NCBI GenBank assembly: GCA_030432695.1 | Contig: JAUILN010000016.1 | Coordinates: 179,668 to 243,667, forward strand | From: a bacterium | GTDB lineage: Bacteria; Planctomycetota; UBA1135; UBA2386 | Reading direction: 5' to 3' | Length of the DNA: 64,000 nucleotides | Shown here: piece by piece, positions 42,455 to 51,007 of the stretch | Numbering within the stretch: the first letter of the stretch is position 1 | How the letters are laid out: each line of letters opens with the position of its first letter | The notes under the pieces: generated by a model | The model's database searches: none | What the model was told of the DNA's origin: nothing | Seen by the model: the letters and a program-made list of their open reading frames with translations, nothing else | Made by a program: the position numbers and the translations under genes

Positions 42455-45163
42455 TCACCGCGGCCCGGGCGGCAGGTGATCCAACAGATAGCGGACCATC
42501 AGCGACCGCAGGTGCACCGTGGTTCCCTCGCCCTCGCGGATCCCATGCCGCCGGTTGGGGTAGCTGAAGTAGTCGAAGCGCTTGCCGAGTGCGATCAGCC
42601 GGTCGACCAGACCCTCGGTGATCTGCACGTGGGTGTTCAGCTCGCCGGTGCCGTGGACGATCAGCAGGTCGCCGGCCAGGCCCTCGGCGAAGTGCAGCGG
42701 CGCGGAACGCTGGTAGCCGTCCGGGTTCACCTCGCGGTCCCGCATGTAGATCTCCTGGAACCACGCGTTGTAGAGGTGCGGCTGCGGCTTCGATGCCACG
42801 GCGATGCCGACGTCGTAGAGGTCCGGGCGGCGGAACATCGCGTTCAAGGTGTTCGAGCCCCCGCCGCTCCAGCCCCAGATGCCCACGCGGTCGAGGTCGA
42901 TGTAGGACCGCTCCCCGGCCAGCTTCTCCAGGCCTGCAGCCTGCTCGGCGGTCGACAACGGACCGAGGCTGCCGAACACCGCGCGCCGCCAAGCAGCACC
43001 CTTGGGCGCGGGCGTGCCGCGGCTGTCGATCGACAGGACCAGGTAGCCGAGGTCGGTGACCACGCGGTGGTATTCGGCCTGCGCGGCACCCCAGGAATCG
43101 AGGACTGTCTGCGCGTGCGGCTCGCTGTAGACGTACACCAGCACTGGGTACTTCTTCGCCACGTCGAAGCGGGGCGGCTTCATCAGCCAGGCGTCGAGCG
43201 TGACGCCCCCGTCGATCGGGATCTGCAGGAACTCGGTCTCCCGGAACCCCGCGGCCGCGGTCCGCGCGCGCAGCTCCCCGTTGTCCTCGAGCACCCGCAC
43301 CACTTCGTGCGAGGGCAGCCGCACCACATCGGTCACCGGCGGGGAGTCGAACGTCGAGAAGGTGTGGATCGCGAATCGACCATCCGCCGAGATCCGGTAG
43401 TCGTGGGTCCCCGGCTGGTCCACCGGCGTGATCCGCTCGATCGCAGCACTGCTGCCGTCGAGCGGCACGCGGAACAGGTACTTGCGTGGTGCGTCGCCCG
43501 GCGCGGCGTGGAAGTAGAACCAGCCGTTCGCCTCGTCGACCGCGACCCGCTCGATGATGTCGAAGTCGCCCGGCGTCAGCAGCGCGAGCTGCGCACCGTC
43601 GCGGGCGTGCAGCCACGCGTGCCGCCAACCGTCGCGCTCGTGGATCACCAGGAACGCTTCGCCGCCGCGCAGCCACTCGAGGCCGTTGTTGACCCCGTAG
43701 CTGGCGACCACCCAGGCCGGGTCGGACTCCTGGAAGATCGTCTTCGCGGCGCCGGTCTCGACGTCGCAGAGCAGGAAGCGCCGCTCGTCGCGGAACCGGC
43801 TCAGCCACTCGACCAGCACTTCGCCCGAGTGACCGGCCCACTCGACCTGCCCGAGATAGCAGCCACGCTCGGGCCGTGGCACGTCGAGCCAACGGACCTC
43901 GCCACCCTCGGCCGCGACCACGCCGACCCGCAGAGCGGTGATCGTCTCGCCGACCCGCGCGAAGCGCACCGGTGCGACACTGGGGTAGGACGGGTCGTCG
44001 GCCAGGAGTCGATTACGGAACCGCACCCCGGAGGAGTCCGACTCGACGAACAGCACCCGCTGGCCATCGGGACTCCACTGCGCCCGTTCGTTCTGGACCC
44101 CGTCGCGGCCACCGGCGTTGTCGGTGAGCCGCAGCTCGTCGCCCCCGTCGCGGGCGCGCACGAACAGGTCACCACCGCGAGTCTCCAACACCCGCTCACC
44201 CGACCGCCGCCCCGCGCCGCGCTCCCGTCGCCGCTCGTCCGGAGTCGCCTCCCGCGGAACACCGCTCTCGGCGTCCACCGCGCGGCGACCGCCGAGCAGA
44301 TACGTCGAGCCCGCGGCGAGCCAGGTCACGTCGATGCCACGAGCCCGGTACTCCCCTCGGTCGTAGACCGCCCTGAGCCGGTCCTCCGCCCGATCCAGCA
44401 GCGCGTCGCGGTCCGGCGCGAGCACCCGGGCCAGCACCGGACGCAATGCCTCGGCCCACTTCGCGTAGCCGAGCTCGTTGGGATGGAGCAGGTCGGGGAA
44501 CTCGTCCTTCGTGGCGTCACCCCCGGCGTCGGCGAACGGCGACCAGGTGTCGACGACCGTGACCTGCTCGTGGCCGGCGACCGCCAGAGCCTGCAGCTCG
44601 TTGATCCGTCGGATCGCGTCGGCCGGCCGCCGCATCCGCGCCGAGCTCGGGAACACCTTGCAGAGCACGATCGGCAGGGTCGGGTCCGACGCCGCCAGCC
44701 GCCGGACGATCTCGCCGACGTTGGCGGCGATGACCTCCGGCGCGTCGCCCTCCTCCAGGTCGTTGGTGCCCATCAGCAGCACCACGGCACGCGGGTGGAG
44801 CGCCAGCACGTCGCCGTCGAGACGCAGCAGCATCCCGCGGGTGGTGTCGCCGCTGATCCCGCGGTTGGCGACCTGCAGATCGGGGAAGCTGCCGCCGAGA
44901 TCCGGCCCCCAGCTCTGGGTGATCGAGTCGCCGAGGAACACCACCGCGCCCTGGTCCTTCTCGATGTCTTCCGCCCAGCCGGCGCGCTTGTCCTTCCAGA
45001 GCTTCAGGAACCAGTCGTAGCGACGCAGCGTGCCAGCGCCTGGCAGGCCGTCGTCGGTGGCGGGCACCTCGGCGAAGTCCTGGCTGGTCGCGGGAAGGGC
45101 GACGACTGCGGCGAGCAGTGACGAGAACAGGGCGGCGCGGACGCCGGAGCGGGAACGATGCAT
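42455..45163 (-). CDS. Secreted fusion of an SGNH/GDSL hydrolase and a DPP-IV-like S9 peptidase
   Basis: A 902-residue exported fusion; ATG 45163 gives the signal peptide. Residues 45-255 form an SGNH hydrolase: S80 (FLGDSITQSWG), GTND (132-135), and D224/H227 (FPDLLHPNELGY). Such domains deacetylate sugars or cut lipid esters. Residues about 290-640 are a beta-propeller of DPP-IV type, and 650-902 an S9 peptidase domain with nucleophile S766 (GIWGWSGGGSN) and H873 (NRRHGIREG). The aspartate of the triad, normally in HGTADDNVH, falls in HGTGELNTHVQ, so E841 stands where Asp is expected. The peptidase may be weak or altered. S9 enzymes of this branch remove N-terminal dipeptides. It lies 64 bases downstream of the sialate acetylesterase gene on the same strand. 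Confidence 0.86.
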   Translation of the reverse strand: MHRSRSGVRAALFSSLLAAVVALPATSQDFAEVPATDDGLPGAGTLRRYDWFLKLWKDKRAGWAEDIEKDQGAVVFLGDSITQSWGPDLGGSFPDLQVANRGISGDTTRGMLLRLDGDVLALHPRAVVLLMGTNDLEEGDAPEVIAANVGEIVRRLAASDPTLPIVLCKVFPSSARMRRPADAIRRINELQALAVAGHEQVTVVDTWSPFADAGGDATKDEFPDLLHPNELGYAKWAEALRPVLARVLAPDRDALLDRAEDRLRAVYDRGEYRARGIDVTWLAAGSTYLLGGRRAVDAESGVPREATPDERRRERGAGRRSGERVLETRGGDLFVRARDGGDELRLTDNAGGRDGVQNERAQWSPDGQRVLFVESDSSGVRFRNRLLADDPSYPSVAPVRFARVGETITALRVGVVAAEGGEVRWLDVPRPERGCYLGQVEWAGHSGEVLVEWLSRFRDERRFLLCDVETGAAKTIFQESDPAWVVASYGVNNGLEWLRGGEAFLVIHERDGWRHAWLHARDGAQLALLTPGDFDIIERVAVDEANGWFYFHAAPGDAPRKYLFRVPLDGSSAAIERITPVDQPGTHDYRISADGRFAIHTFSTFDSPPVTDVVRLPSHEVVRVLEDNGELRARTAAAGFRETEFLQIPIDGGVTLDAWLMKPPRFDVAKKYPVLVYVYSEPHAQTVLDSWGAAQAEYHRVVTDLGYLVLSIDSRGTPAPKGAAWRRAVFGSLGPLSTAEQAAGLEKLAGERSYIDLDRVGIWGWSGGGSNTLNAMFRRPDLYDVGIAVASKPQPHLYNAWFQEIYMRDREVNPDGYQRSAPLHFAEGLAGDLLIVHGTGELNTHVQITEGLVDRLIALGKRFDYFSYPNRRHGIREGEGTTVHLRSLMVRYLLDHLPPGPR

Positions 45164-45227
45164 GGGGAGGAGGAGGCTCGGGGCCCGCCGGATGGTGGCC
45201 CCCGCCGCCCTTCGCCACAAGGCTGCG

Positions 45228-47153
45228 TCAGCGACCGCCCGAGCCCTCGAGTCGACCATGCTCCTCGAGCAACGCCCGCGCCTCGGCGAGCCGACGCTCC
45301 AGGTCCTGCTGTCGCAAAGCCTGCAGGATCTTGCCGCGCTGGCCACGGCTCAACTGCCCGTTCTCCAACGTCTCGCCGCCGAGGACCCCGAGCGGCACGT
45401 CCTCCATCGGCCAGTCGTCACTGCGCTGCGTCGCCAACGGCAGGTCGTTGTGGTCGGCCGACTGCAGGTTGCCCATCGGGTTGCGGCCCCACGCGTAGCG
45501 GAAGTGGATCGGTGCGGGAACCATCGGACTCTGCAGCACCAACGCCGCGCGGTCGATCTGCGGCCGGTTACGGTCGTCGTGACCCTTGACGAACCACTCC
45601 ACGTCGGCCGGATGGAAGCGCCGGTCCTCCCCGGCGATCGCGAAGCCCTCGATCGCGGCCTTGTTGTCGGGCGGCGCCACCGCGCGGTCGAAGCGCAGCA
45701 CGATGCGACCGTCCTCCACCTGCATCTCGGTGATCCGCGGCGGGGTCCAGCGGATCTGCCGCTCGAAGCCGTACTGGGTGGCCAAGGCCCAGCGCGAGAT
45801 CCGTTCGCCGACCGGGATCTTCTGCTGCGGGTGGTACCACGAGCGGCGCTGGTCGTAGCTGCTGGCGAAGCCGACGTTGCGGTCGCCGGCCGCGGTGAGT
45901 TCGAGGAAGGTGCGGTGCTGGGCCTCGCGGATCAGGATGCCCGCATCCAGCATCTTCTCGCAGTAGTTGTCACGGGTCTGCGGGTCGCCGTCGGTGCACA
46001 GCGAGATGATCCCGAACGGCATCTCGGGATCGCCGAAGGCCTCGCGCCACGCACCGATCATCGTGGTCAGCAGGCGCTGGTACATCGCCGCCGAGGTGAT
46101 GCCTCCGAGCGCGTTGTTGTAGCCCTGATGGAAGACCGCGCCCTTCACCGGCAACCCGGCGAGCGGTCGGACCATCGCCGCGAAGCAGTTGCCGGGCCGG
46201 TTCTGGTCGACCGCGGGGCCGGGTCGGAGATCGTCGGGCCGGACCCAGTCGGCCGGGATCTCCTGGCCCTGCTCCTTCCGCTGCGCGACCCGCCGCTCGT
46301 GGTCGGCGATGCGCTTCTGGAGATCGGCCTGCGGGTCCCACGCCGCGACCCGCGCGTCCCAGTCGGCAACCAGCGCCGCGACCTCCGGCATGTCCATGCC
46401 ACGGACCACCGCGTCGGGGGTCCAGGTCTCGACCGTCGTGCCGCCGCGCGACAAATCGATCACGCCGATCGGGATCCGCGTCGCCATGTGGATGCGGCGC
46501 GCGAACACGTAGCCGATCGCCGACAGCTCGCGGGCGATCTCCGGACTGCAGACATCCCAGTCGCCCTTGCGGTAGTGACGCCCGAACCAGTCGCTCCACT
46601 CGTGCAGGCGCGGGAAGCCGGTCTGCGGCGCGGGGCCGTCCTGCGCGGGCACGGTGAGGATCCGCAGCTCGTCGTAGCGCGCCGAGACGATCTCGAGCTG
46701 GCCGTTGTCGACCCGGTCGAGCGGGAACTCCATGTTGCTCTGCCCGCCGAGCAGCCACACGTCGCCGACCAGCACGTCGTCGAGGACCAGCGTCGTGTCC
46801 TTGCCGGCCACGGTGATCGTCGCCGGTGCGGAACTCGCCGGCCGCGCCGGCAGCTCGACCCGCCAGCTCCGGTCGGCCGCTGCGGTGGCGCTCGCGCGCG
46901 CGTCGCCGAAGGTGACGGACACCTCCTCCCCCGGCGCAGCATGGCCCCAGATCCCGATCGGCCGGTCGCGCTGCAGCACCATGTGCGACTGGAACAGATT
47001 GTGGAGGCAGAGACCCTCGCCGACCGCGGGGACGTCGACGACGTCTTCCTTGGGCATGCGCTCCGCCTGCGCGGCGAGCGGGGCGAGACCGACGAGCAGG
47101 AACGGCAGGCCCGCGACGAAGCGGACGGCACGAGCGAGGCAGGAGGGAGTCAT
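45228..47153 (-). CDS. Sialate O-acetylesterase-like protein (SASA family), secreted
   Basis: A 641-residue protein with signal peptide (VRFVAGLPFLLVGLAPLAAQ) from ATG 47153. It follows the sialate O-acetylesterase/DUF303 plan. A beta-sandwich start (NLFQSHMVLQRDRPIGIWG) leads to an SGNH catalytic domain with nucleophile S139 in LLGGQSNMEFPL, interrupted by an insert (IGVIDLSRGGTTVETWTPD is the conserved block around it). PVKGAVFHQGYNN usually reads WYQGESN in the family, an atypical variation. The enzyme class removes acetyl esters from sialic acids or plant and algal polysaccharides. It is probably co-transcribed with the SGNH-S9 fusion downstream, also a candidate deacetylase, suggesting attack on acetylated glycans. 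The SASA family call is strong; the substrate is unknown. Confidence 0.87.
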   Translation of the reverse strand: MTPSCLARAVRFVAGLPFLLVGLAPLAAQAERMPKEDVVDVPAVGEGLCLHNLFQSHMVLQRDRPIGIWGHAAPGEEVSVTFGDARASATAAADRSWRVELPARPASSAPATITVAGKDTTLVLDDVLVGDVWLLGGQSNMEFPLDRVDNGQLEIVSARYDELRILTVPAQDGPAPQTGFPRLHEWSDWFGRHYRKGDWDVCSPEIARELSAIGYVFARRIHMATRIPIGVIDLSRGGTTVETWTPDAVVRGMDMPEVAALVADWDARVAAWDPQADLQKRIADHERRVAQRKEQGQEIPADWVRPDDLRPGPAVDQNRPGNCFAAMVRPLAGLPVKGAVFHQGYNNALGGITSAAMYQRLLTTMIGAWREAFGDPEMPFGIISLCTDGDPQTRDNYCEKMLDAGILIREAQHRTFLELTAAGDRNVGFASSYDQRRSWYHPQQKIPVGERISRWALATQYGFERQIRWTPPRITEMQVEDGRIVLRFDRAVAPPDNKAAIEGFAIAGEDRRFHPADVEWFVKGHDDRNRPQIDRAALVLQSPMVPAPIHFRYAWGRNPMGNLQSADHNDLPLATQRSDDWPMEDVPLGVLGGETLENGQLSRGQRGKILQALRQQDLERRLAEARALLEEHGRLEGSGGR

Positions 47154-47350
47154 GGCGAGCGCAGCGAGCCGTTCGAGGGATCGACCCGCACGGCGAGCAT
47201 CGGCCACGCGCGCAGCACTGTCCACGAACGATCCGACCCACGGAACGAGGACGCCGGTCGACAGCCAACGGCACGCAGCTCGTGAGTCGCCGCCCCTTGT
47301 TGCTACGCTGCCCGCCCCGCTCGCCGCCTCCACTGCCCGAAGGACCGCGA

Positions 47351-48229
47351 TTGAAGATCGCCCTGCTCGTCGCCCTGGCGCTGTTCGCGCTCGCCTTCCT
47401 GGTCGTCTGGATCCGCGCGCTGCGCGCCACTCCAGAGCAGTCGACGACGAAGCGTTGGCCGTCCGCTGGCCAGCTCGCGCTCGGTTTCGGCACCGACTTC
47501 TTCGACACGCTCGGCATCGGCGCCTTCGCCCCCACCGCGGCGGTGTTCCGACTGACCGGCATGGTCCCCGACGAGCGCATCCCCGGCACGATGAACGTCG
47601 GCCACACCCTGCCGGTGGTGGTCATGGCGTTCCTGTTCATCGACCTGGTGGAGGTGGAGACCACCACGCTGGTCACGTTGCTGGGCGCCGCGGTGCTCGG
47701 CGCCTGGTTCGGCGCCGGCCTCGTCGCGCGGTTGCCGCGGCGGCCGATCCAGATCGGCATCGGCGTGGCCCTGGCCATCGCCGCACTCCTGTTCACGCTG
47801 AAGCAGTTCGACGTCGCGCCCAGCGGCGGCGACGCCCTGCACCTGGAGACCGGCCCGCTGGTGTTCGCGGCACTCGCGGTCGCGATCCTCGGCGCATTGA
47901 ACACGCTCGGCATCGGCCTCTACGGCCCGTGCATGATCCTGGTCGCCCTGCTCGGCATGGACCCGCAGGCGGCGTTCCCGATCATGATGGGCTCGTGTGC
48001 GTTCCTGATGCCGGTCGGCAGCGCGCGCTTCGTGCGGCAGGGCGCCTACAGCATTCGGCCCGCACTCGGGCTCACGCTCGGCGGGGTGCCGGCGGTGTTC
48101 TGTGCGGTGTGGCTGGTCGAGTCGATGGACCTCACCACCCTGCGGTGGCTGGTGATCCTCGTCGCGACCTATACCGCGGCGACGATGCTGTGGTCGGCGT
48201 GGCGCAGCGCGCCGTCGCCTCGCAGGTGA
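47351..48229 (+). CDS. TauE/SafE (TSUP) family membrane permease
   Basis: A 292-residue integral membrane protein with about eight helices. It belongs to the TauE/SafE (TSUP) family of sulfite, sulfonate or organic-acid transporters, recognisable from the paired half-repeats GQLALGFGTDFFDTLGIGAF and LNTLGIGLYGPCMILVALLGMDP. Start TTG 47351 is preferred because AAGGA lies at normal distance and the first helix begins directly; a GTG at 47282 would add a non-membrane Pro/Arg-rich leader. A TACGCT box inside GCTACGCTGCC (47302-47312) lies about 42 bases upstream and could be the -10 element. With several sulfatases in the window, export of sulfite or sulfur compounds is conceivable, but no sequence evidence fixes the substrate. 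Confidence 0.82.
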   Translation: MKIALLVALALFALAFLVVWIRALRATPEQSTTKRWPSAGQLALGFGTDFFDTLGIGAFAPTAAVFRLTGMVPDERIPGTMNVGHTLPVVVMAFLFIDLVEVETTTLVTLLGAAVLGAWFGAGLVARLPRRPIQIGIGVALAIAALLFTLKQFDVAPSGGDALHLETGPLVFAALAVAILGALNTLGIGLYGPCMILVALLGMDPQAAFPIMMGSCAFLMPVGSARFVRQGAYSIRPALGLTLGGVPAVFCAVWLVESMDLTTLRWLVILVATYTAATMLWSAWRSAPSPRR

Positions 48230-48314
48230 GCCTCGTCGGCGGAGTCGCATCCGGCACCGGGCAAGGAGTATCGTCGCGGGCTCGTCGCCCGGTTGGCGGC
48301 CCGACCCTGCCCTC

Positions 48315-50924
48315 ATGAAGCTCCTCGCGCCCCTGCTGCCGCTCGTCGTCCTCGCTCCGCAACTCCTCGGCCAGGACGCCGGACCGCCCGCCGGCTTCCA
48401 CGTCGATGCCGACACCGGCATCACCCTGCCGGTCGGCTTCGACGCCGAGGTCGTCTACACGATCCCCGAGGCCGAAGGCTCGTGGGTGGCGATGGCCTTC
48501 GACCCCAAGGGGCGACTGATCGTCTCCGACCAGGACGACAAGGGCAGCTTCCGGGTCACGCTGCCGGCGCCCGGCGACCCGAACGGTGAGGTGCAGGTCG
48601 AGCCGCTCCCCGACTTCCCCTGGGTGCCCACCAAGTGGGGCCGCCGCACCGTCGGCGGCGCACTCGGCTTCCTGTACGCGTTCGACAGCGTCTACATGTC
48701 GTCGATGCACGGCTTCTACCGGATCCGTGACACCAACGGCGACGACTCGTTCGACGAGTACGTCCGCCTGAAGCAGCTCTACAACGGCTGGGAGCACTCG
48801 GCGCACTCGATCATCCTGACCGAGGACGGCAAGGACCTGTACCTGGTCTCGGGCAACCACTCGCGCCTCCCCGACGGCGTGGTCTCGCTGCTGCCCGAGG
48901 TCTGGGCCAACGACTCGCTGATCCCCGAGATGCCCGACCCGCAGGGCCACGCCCGCGGCATCAAGCCGCCCGGCGGCTGGATCTGCCGGATCTCGCCCGA
49001 CGGCACCGACTGGACCATGGTCGCCTCCGGCCTGCGCAACAGCGTCGACATCGCGGTCAACAAGGCCGGCGAGCTGTTCACCTACGACTCCGACCTGGAG
49101 TTCGACATCGGCAGTCCCTGGTACCGGCCGACGCGCGTCAACCACGTGACGTCGGCCAGCGACTTCGGCTGGCGCACCGGCTCGGCCAAGTGGCCCGACT
49201 ACTTCGAGGACGGCAACGGCGCGGTGGTCGACATCGGCCCCGGCTCGCCGACCGCGATCAGCTTCGGCTACGGCACGCAGTTCCCGCGCCGCTACCGCGA
49301 CAAGCTGTTCCTCTGTGACTGGACCTTCGGGACCATCTACACCCTCGATCTGCAGGAGAGCGGTTCGAGCTACACCGGCCAGGAGGAGGTGTTCCTCTAC
49401 GGCCAGCCGCTGAACATCGCGGCGATGCGCTTCGGTCCCGACGGCCACATGTACTTCGTGATCGGCGGCCGCAACACCGACTCGAAGCTGTTCCGGATCC
49501 GCTGGACCGGCCGGCCGATCGACGAGACCCCGGTCGAAGCGAAGGTGCAGAACCAGGAGCTGCGCGACCTGCGCCACTCGCTGGAGGTCTGGCACGGCGG
49601 CGGCCAACAGAACGACATGGGCGCCTGGGCGGTCTCGATGGCGTGGCCACACCTGAGCCACGACGACCGTGCGATCCGCTACGCCGCCAGGATCGCCATC
49701 GAGTGCCAGGACCTCGCACTCTGGCAGGACAAGGCCCTCGCCGAGACCGAGCCGCGCGCCGCGATCCACGCCGCGATCGCGCTGTGCCGCCACGCCGCGC
49801 CCGAGCTCGGGTCGCGCGTCCACGCCAGACTCGCACAGGTGCCCTACGCCGAGCTCGACGAGACCGACCGCCTGGCGCTGCTCCGCGCCTGGCAGCTCCG
49901 TCTGATCCGCCTCGCCGAGCCGACCGCCTCCGAGCGCGACCAGCTCATCGCGCTCCTCGATCCGCACTACCCGGCCGGCGACCAGGAGCTCGACACCGAA
50001 CTCTGCCGCCTGCTGGCCCACCTCGATGCACCGAACGTGGTCGCCGAGACCATCGCGCTGATGCAGTCCACGCAGACCGCGACCCTCGCCTACGACGCGG
50101 CGATGCTGCAGCGGCACGAGTACGGCAAGGCGATCCTGGACACGATGGCCAACACGCCGAACGTCCAGAACATCCACTACGCCTACTGCCTGCGCCAGGT
50201 GCAGAACGGCTGGGACCTCGACGCCCGCAAGTGGTACTTCGGCTGGCTCAACGAGACCCTCGAGAAGAGTGGCGGCAAGAGCTTCGCCGGCTACATCCGC
50301 GCGATCCGCGAGGACGCGATCGAGCACCTGCCCGACGACACCAAGGCCGCGGTGTCGTGGCTGCTCGGCGAGGTCGGCACGGTCAGCCTCGCCGACCTGC
50401 CGTTCCCCGAGGGCCCGGCCGGCGGCTGGACGGTCGAGACCGCGCTGCCGCTGTTCGAGGCACCGCTGCAGGGCCGCGACTACGAGCGCGGCAAGCGGAT
50501 GTTCACCGCCGGCCGCTGCGTGGTCTGCCACCGCTTCGAGGGCGAGGGCGGCTACACCGGCCCCGACCTCGGCTCGGTCGGCAGCCGCTACTCGATCGCG
50601 GACATCCTCACCTCGATCGTCGATCCGAGTGCGACGATCTCCGAGCAGTACGAGGCCAGCACCGTCACCCTGAAGGACGGCAAGCAGCTCTGGGGCCGGG
50701 TGATCTACCGCAACGACGAGGAGCTGGCCGTCGCCTCGAACCCCTACGACCTCAGCGTGCTGACCAAGGTGCCGGCGGCGCAGGTCGCGTCGGTGGAGCC
50801 TTCGGCCGCCTCGCTGATGCCGCCGGCGACGATCGCGCTGATGGGCGAAGACGAGCTGAAGAACCTGATCGCCTACCTCGTCTCGGGCGGCAACAAGAAG
50901 CACGAGGTGTTCCGGAAGGACTGA
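48315..50924 (+). CDS. Secreted PVC-type dehydrogenase with C-terminal CxxCH cytochrome c domain
   Basis: An 869-residue protein with a signal peptide (LLPLVVLAPQLLGQ). Residues about 35-400 form a beta-propeller related to sugar and alcohol dehydrogenases (Pirellula/Verrucomicrobium membrane-bound dehydrogenase domain), including WVAMAFDPKGRLIVSDQDDK and SFGYGTQFPRRYRDKLFLCD. A helical HEAT-like stretch follows. Residues about 715-800 form the PVC haem-binding domain with C735-V-V-C738-H739. Such proteins are expected to oxidise a small organic compound outside the cytoplasm and pass electrons through the covalently bound haem. The electron donor is unknown. A FG-GAP protein gene follows 83 bases on with a hairpin between. 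The family is a signature of planctomycetes and verrucomicrobia. Confidence 0.9.
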   Translation: MKLLAPLLPLVVLAPQLLGQDAGPPAGFHVDADTGITLPVGFDAEVVYTIPEAEGSWVAMAFDPKGRLIVSDQDDKGSFRVTLPAPGDPNGEVQVEPLPDFPWVPTKWGRRTVGGALGFLYAFDSVYMSSMHGFYRIRDTNGDDSFDEYVRLKQLYNGWEHSAHSIILTEDGKDLYLVSGNHSRLPDGVVSLLPEVWANDSLIPEMPDPQGHARGIKPPGGWICRISPDGTDWTMVASGLRNSVDIAVNKAGELFTYDSDLEFDIGSPWYRPTRVNHVTSASDFGWRTGSAKWPDYFEDGNGAVVDIGPGSPTAISFGYGTQFPRRYRDKLFLCDWTFGTIYTLDLQESGSSYTGQEEVFLYGQPLNIAAMRFGPDGHMYFVIGGRNTDSKLFRIRWTGRPIDETPVEAKVQNQELRDLRHSLEVWHGGGQQNDMGAWAVSMAWPHLSHDDRAIRYAARIAIECQDLALWQDKALAETEPRAAIHAAIALCRHAAPELGSRVHARLAQVPYAELDETDRLALLRAWQLRLIRLAEPTASERDQLIALLDPHYPAGDQELDTELCRLLAHLDAPNVVAETIALMQSTQTATLAYDAAMLQRHEYGKAILDTMANTPNVQNIHYAYCLRQVQNGWDLDARKWYFGWLNETLEKSGGKSFAGYIRAIREDAIEHLPDDTKAAVSWLLGEVGTVSLADLPFPEGPAGGWTVETALPLFEAPLQGRDYERGKRMFTAGRCVVCHRFEGEGGYTGPDLGSVGSRYSIADILTSIVDPSATISEQYEASTVTLKDGKQLWGRVIYRNDEELAVASNPYDLSVLTKVPAAQVASVEPSAASLMPPATIALMGEDELKNLIAYLVSGGNKKHEVFRKD

Positions 50925-50967
50925 GTCGGGCAGCGCCTCGAGAAAAGCTGGCGGGTCCCGGGCGGCC

Positions 50968-50982
50968 CCCGCCATCGGCGGG
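50968..50982 (+). terminator. Short G+C hairpin between the dehydrogenase and FG-GAP genes
   Basis: CCCGCC and GGCGGG form a perfect 6-base stem around ATC, 43 bases after the dehydrogenase stop. No T-run follows; a weak terminator or attenuator at most. Confidence 0.3.
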
Positions 50983-50993
50983 TGACTCCATTG

Positions 50994-51007
50994 CCGAGGA
51001 ACCCGCC
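50994..51007 (+). promoter_or_regulatory. Ribosome binding region CCGAGGAACCCGCC
   Basis: Identical over 14 bases to the string before GTG 34301. GAGGA sits eight bases before ATG 51008 and confirms this start. Confidence 0.7.

Noticed and set aside
42284..45121. A 945-codon open frame on the plus strand opposite the SGNH-S9 gene
   Set aside because: No signal peptide or motif. It is the reverse-strand shadow of a gene with complete catalytic signatures; the same applies to 45030-47285 and 48132-50975.
47282..47350. GTG 47282 as the start of the TauE/SafE gene
   Set aside because: It would add 23 Pro/Arg-rich residues before the first membrane helix; TTG 47351 has a good AAGGA and correct topology.
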